Assembly: GCA_907164885.2 (NCBI GenBank)
Contig: OU015493.1
Location: 118,476,193 to 118,540,192, forward strand
DNA from: Dolomedes plantarius
Taxonomy: Eukaryota; Arthropoda; Arachnida; Araneae; Dolomedidae
Direction of reading: 5' to 3'
Length of the DNA: 64,000 bases
A program made the position numbers and the translations under genes. Below the pieces are notes generated by a model. It did not search any database and was not told the origin of the DNA. It saw nothing but the letters and a program-made list of their open reading frames with translations. Below, piece by piece: positions 60,423-64,000 of the stretch. Numbering within the stretch: position 1 is the first letter of the stretch; each line of letters starts with the position of its first letter.

Positions 60423-61436
60423 TCACTGAGGATGCAGTGGCACGTTGCACTTTTCGCACTTGTAGCTACTTCTAACGGAACAGTTCTTGCAACGGGCATG
60501 TTCTTGATCTGATCTGATTGACCATTGAGTATTCTTGTCAAATCTTATTTGTGAGGCCGCTTTATGCCTAAATGAAATTGGCTTACCTGGCCCTCTAGGC
60601 AATGTTCCATAAGTGCCTAACCGTTCCTGTGCGCATTGTCGTACGAACTCAAGAAGTGGGATTTCATCAATATCATTTTTCATTTTATACAATTTCCAAC
60701 CATTTATAACACTGGCACTAAGTACAAACAAAAACAATGGCCACCACCACTTTTTAGAATGAATTCTTACGCGATAATTTGCCACAGTTTGATCAACAAG
60801 GTCGACACCACCCATATGATTATTATAAATTTTTAGCTGTTGTGGCGTGGAAACATTAATTTTCTGCGGCACTCCATCGAGTAGCAGATGCAATAGGTTT
60901 TGTAGAAACTTTGTTACTTGCAACAGTAACAACTTTATTGTCATTCCATTTGACGATTCTGATATCTTCATGACATATATATTCATATGTCCCCCTTGCC
61001 GACTTTTTCAAGATTTCTTTGGATGATAAAGAAGCATTTTTCTGTCTGTTTTCTCTCAATGTCCCGGTTCCTGCTATGCCCTTTTCGACAGCTCTTTCAG
61101 CAAGGGAATGCTAGTAAATAAGTTGTCCATGACAACATGTGTCCCAGGTGGGATCTGGCATTTGTCTAGTAACCCAAGAACAACATCGGTACCTTGGAAT
61201 AAATCAGATTTTGATAATTTTGTAGATGCTCCACAATAAGGTTCAGCATGCAATAAAATACCATTAGAAGAACACGGAGTACAAAGTTTCAAGCCAAAAT
61301 GTATTGGCTTACCTCTTATGAATTGTTTTAGTCCGTGGTGCCCGAAATATGGAATTATAGACTCATCTACACTTAAAATTTTATACCAACAGAATAAAAG
61401 CATGACTTTCAAGGGGCAAAAATTTATAAAATACAC
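60423..61436 (-). pseudogene. piggyBac transposase, N-terminally incomplete and frameshifted
   Basis: From 61436 down: ILSVDESIIPYFGHHGLKQF and GKPIHFGLKLCTPCSSNGIL contain the first catalytic Asp region. HVVMDNLFTSIPLLKELSK contains the second. After a frameshift near 61075 come GTGTLRENRQ and IRIVKWNDNKVVTVASN. After another near 60890 come LKIYNNHMGGVDLVDQTVAN (third Asp region), KKWWWPLFLFVLSASVINGW and the C-terminal cysteine motif CKNC...CEKCNVPLHP, ending at 60423. All three acidic motifs and the cysteine domain are kept. The N-terminal 150-200 residues normal for the family are absent, so it cannot encode a working transposase. Confidence 0.9.
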
Positions 61437-61565
61437 TTTTATAACAATGATTTAAAGTCAAAATATTATTTTTAAAAATTCTAATTCAAACTTGAAAGAT
61501 TTTCGATTTTAATTCAAACGTGAAAGATTTCCAATTTTAATTCAAACTTGACTATACATTAGCCA

Positions 61566-61587
61566 GTTGGTACGGTTTCGTACCAAC
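61566..61587. promoter_or_regulatory. Internal palindrome of the piggyBac element
   Basis: GTTGGTACG-GTTT-CGTACCAAC, perfect 9-bp arms, 366 bases from the right (5') end. Confidence 0.6.
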
Positions 61588-61920
61588 GATATATAAGTTT
61601 TTATATTTTATAATACAAAGCAAAACATGACTTTCGAGTGGCATGAATTTAGAAAATACACTTTTATAACAGTAATTAATAGTCAATATATAATTTTGAG
61701 ATAAGTACGAAACTCTAAACTTACTATTTTCTATGTGATGTCAGAGGCCTCTTGCTTCATGACGCTTTCACCTGAGCATAACGCCAAATAACAACAAGAA
61801 CGTGAGAGAAAATGTCGGAAAATCTATTTTTCCCGCTATCAGTGAACTATTCTTGAAGCACATGAACAATAGTGGACAACTAGACACATTTAGTGCCGAG
61901 AAAAATAGCTATTCTTAAGC

Positions 61921-61938
61921 TGGTATGTTTTCGTACCA
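61921..61938. promoter_or_regulatory. Subterminal palindrome of the piggyBac element (5' side)
   Basis: TGGTATG-TTTT-CGTACCA, 15 bases inside the right end, the 5' side relative to the transposase. Confidence 0.6.
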
Positions 61939-62040
61939 ATAGGCATTAATGGGTTAATATTATTAAAAGCACGGACAATAGGGAATTTATTTAGGGCATC
62001 TTTTTAAAGAACTAATAAAGGCTGTCGATTAGCACTAAAA

Positions 62041-62396
62041 TTGGATTAGCTCAGCACAGTATTAACCTAATAAGGAAAAATTTTCCAATGATTTTAAGTT
62101 TTTTTCCCCTAAATTGTACTCTGTAATAAAAGAAATAAATTTTTCACTCGGGTATCTTTTTTCATTCTTTAAAAGTAAAGCAAATAACATTTTTTTAATT
62201 TGAATTATTCGGGGAGGGGGCGAATATGGCATACTGTGTTTTAACCGCAAATAATTTCCTTTGGTAGAAAAAATTTTTAAAAAGAGTAAGATAGCAGAGT
62301 AAGAAATTTCTTTCTCTATATTACGGAGTAGAATTTTAAAGAAAAAACACTTTAAATCCAAGTCTCTACAATCATAGGAAACATTTTATACGTAGG
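62041..62396. mobile_element. MITE family K, degenerate copy D
   Basis: Shares TTTGAATTATTCGGGGA and GTGTGTTTTAA-like blocks with copy B, then an inverted partial end resembling copy C (TATTACGGAGTA). Both termini are lost; it abuts copy C. Confidence 0.5.
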
Positions 62397-62400
62397 TTAA

Positions 62401-62820
62401 GGTTGCTGTGTACTAACCCTATTGGATTCGCTCACCTCAATGTTAACGTATGGAGAAAATGTGTCTACTATTTACAGCTACGTAAATGTTGACAATCCAA
62501 TAAAAATGGTGTTTTCAGATAGCCTGAACTTTTCTGCACCTTGCAACAGGATTCAGTTTATAAATGCTGTTCACCAAAGGAATTATAGAGCGTTTAAAGC
62601 ACACTATACCAGATTTTTTTCCTCGAATAATTTCAATTTTAAAATATCATTTGCATTAAAAAACGAAAAATGCCCAAAGGTGTAAAATTTCTTCCTCTAT
62701 TACGGAGTACAATTTAAAAAAAAAAAAATCTTTCAATCGAAGTCGACAATCCTTGGACACATTTTCTCCATAGGTTAACATTGCGGTGGGCGAATCCAAT
62801 AGGGTTAGTACACAGCAACC
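62401..62820 (-). mobile_element. TTAA-flanked MITE family K, copy C
   Basis: TTAA at 62397-62400 and 62821-62824. Ends GGTTGCTGTGTACTAACCC on both sides. Opposite orientation to copies A and B (AGCCTGAACTTTTCTGCACC). The 87-codon frame inside is incidental. Confidence 0.85.
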
Positions 62821-62824
62821 TTAA

Positions 62825-64000
62825 CATTCAGCTGAGAAAGTCTATTATTGCTACTACTCAGCCGCCTTAAGAACTGAGATGCTAGGAGACTATCAGAAAA
62901 GGAAGACGTCAGGCTTTAGCCTCTAAACTCAAAATTATTTCCTCTTATGTACAATGTAATAAAGAAGACTAAATACGGGAATTTGTATTTTTTTTCTTTT
63001 ATTTTCTATTGGCCATACAAAGAGCCACATGATCGTTCTTATGGATATCCATAATTCAGTTATGCCATCATTTCCTTTGGAGTTTTAAGTCTTTTAAAGT
63101 TAGACTCCTTTAGAAGCAGTGGTCTCGTGATTCAGTTAACATTGTTCATCTTTGTTCAGAGGAATCAGTTTAAAACCTATATACTGGATGCGATAAGATT
63201 CTAGAGACAAGTTCTGTTTTTTAAAAGATAACGTTTCGTTAATAGCTCTCTCTTAAAGCTGTTATGTAGATATGTGTAAAAATTTCTCCTCTTGAACCAA
63301 GTTCAACATTATGGCAAACCCATCGCTTGTGAAAGCTTAAATTAGTCGGATCCATAACCAAGAACAGAATAGTACTCATCCTCCTTAGTCTAACTAATAA
63401 TTTCATTAGCATAAAAAAAACTTTCTATAAAAATAACTGCTGCCTCACTGAAAGAATGTTTTGAAGAGGAAAAAGAGCATATTTTGGGTTAAAAAAAATT
63501 GCTTTTCTATTGAATTTTTAATTACCCAAAATGTATTTTCAGTTAGAAAGCAGTTCATTTTTTTTTAAATATACCATATTCATTGAGAAACATTTTGAAA
63601 TTTTTCATCATTTCCCTTTCATCGTAACTTTCACTAATTATTGTACATAACGAGGAAAAAATTTTGTTAGAGTAGGAAAAAATAGAAAAGTAATTGACAG
63701 TCCTTGAACTATACAAATGAGCTGCTTTTAGAGAAAAGTGTCTTCCATCCTCTGAAGACATTTTACGTGAGAAGATTAGACAAAGGCTGAGATATTTGCG
63801 TTCCATTTTCATACATCTGTTTCAAACAAATATTTACATTAAGCTCCTCTGCTTAAAGAAAGACTGGAATTATTGCGCTCTATCATTTTTTTTTCTGTAT
63901 AAAACTTCCTATTTTCCTAGGTAATCTCTAACAAATAAAAAATCAATAATTCAAAAACTTTAGGAAATTCGATTCTTCAAACCTTTTTTTTCACGAAGGA
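62825..64000. other. Gene-free stretch to the window end
   Basis: Only short frames. The 85-codon minus-strand frame at 63555-63812 is Ser/Phe/Lys-rich and not recognised. Confidence 0.45.

Larger units (their letters stand above)
60099..61953 (-). mobile_element. piggyBac element with transposase remains
   Basis: TTAA at 60095-60098 and 61954-61957. Ends are CCCATTAATGCC on both sides. The transposase lies on the minus strand and lacks its N-terminal part. Three dyads GGTACG-N4-CGTACC are present (60230-60247, 61566-61587, 61921-61938). Direct repeats ATGACTTTC...ACACTTTTATAACA occur at about 61402-61450 and 61627-61673, and a triple tandem of TTTTAATTCAAAC lies at 61485-61550. Confidence 0.9.

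Noticed and set aside
62422..62685. 87-codon coding frame
   Set aside because: It lies wholly inside MITE family K copy C, and related copies do not keep the frame.
63555..63812. 85-codon minus-strand frame as a gene
   Set aside because: Composition is low-complexity and I recognise no domain.

Overview
The window looks like animal nuclear DNA, most likely from an invertebrate. The background is strongly A+T-rich and carries very long (TA)n, (GT)n and (CT)n microsatellites. I see no complete host gene, and nearly every recognisable coding trace is a decayed transposable element. The mix (Tc1/mariner including a DD41D type, pogo/Tigger, piggyBac, hAT, Helitron, Penelope-like reverse transcriptase, tRNA-derived SINEs, and a protein family common as 'uncharacterized' in arthropods) suggests an arthropod, possibly a chelicerate. 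That taxonomic guess is inference.

Layout. 1-3.3 kb is gene-free apart from a SINE. 3.3-9.8 kb is a three-level nest: a Penelope-like element on the minus strand is split by a 5.3 kb long-terminal-inverted-repeat (TIR) transposon (4328-9634), whose multi-domain gene is in turn split by a TTAA-flanked piggyBac-like element (5525-6655). 11-16 kb holds (TA)n arrays, a pogo-like MITE and a TTAA-flanked MITE that each interact with copies of an unclassified repeat. 16.7-18.5 kb is a DD34E Tc1 element. 19-21 kb has a MITE, a SINE, a mariner derivative and one weak host-exon candidate. 23.7-29.9 kb has Tc1 fragments and a hAT element inserted in one arm of a duplicated repeat. 31-32 kb is a second Penelope-like copy. 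33-36.6 kb has Helitron ends, a Tigger element and a SINE. 38.5-41.1 kb has a DD41D mariner, a MITE and an unidentified decaying coding remnant split by another MITE. 42-49 kb is hAT, Kolobok/piggyBac-like and pogo-like MITEs with a template-switch scar. 50 kb has a Helitron with clean ends. 54.8-56.1 kb is the third Penelope-like copy. 57-62.8 kb has a SINE, a second copy of the 28.8 kb Tc1 family, a piggyBac element with transposase remains, and more MITEs.

The most interesting results are these. (1) A protein family usually seen as anonymous repeats, recognised by a VRLGGFHLLMSFLG core, lies inside a TIR transposon with an apparent 3-bp target duplication. (2) Two unrelated piggyBac-like elements, plus two solo ends, carry family-specific palindromes at nearly identical offsets from their ends, which suggests a shared transposase-binding architecture. 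(3) A precise 52-nt hairpin is conserved in three Penelope-like tails. (4) TA-targeting and A/T-targeting elements abut (TA)n arrays repeatedly.
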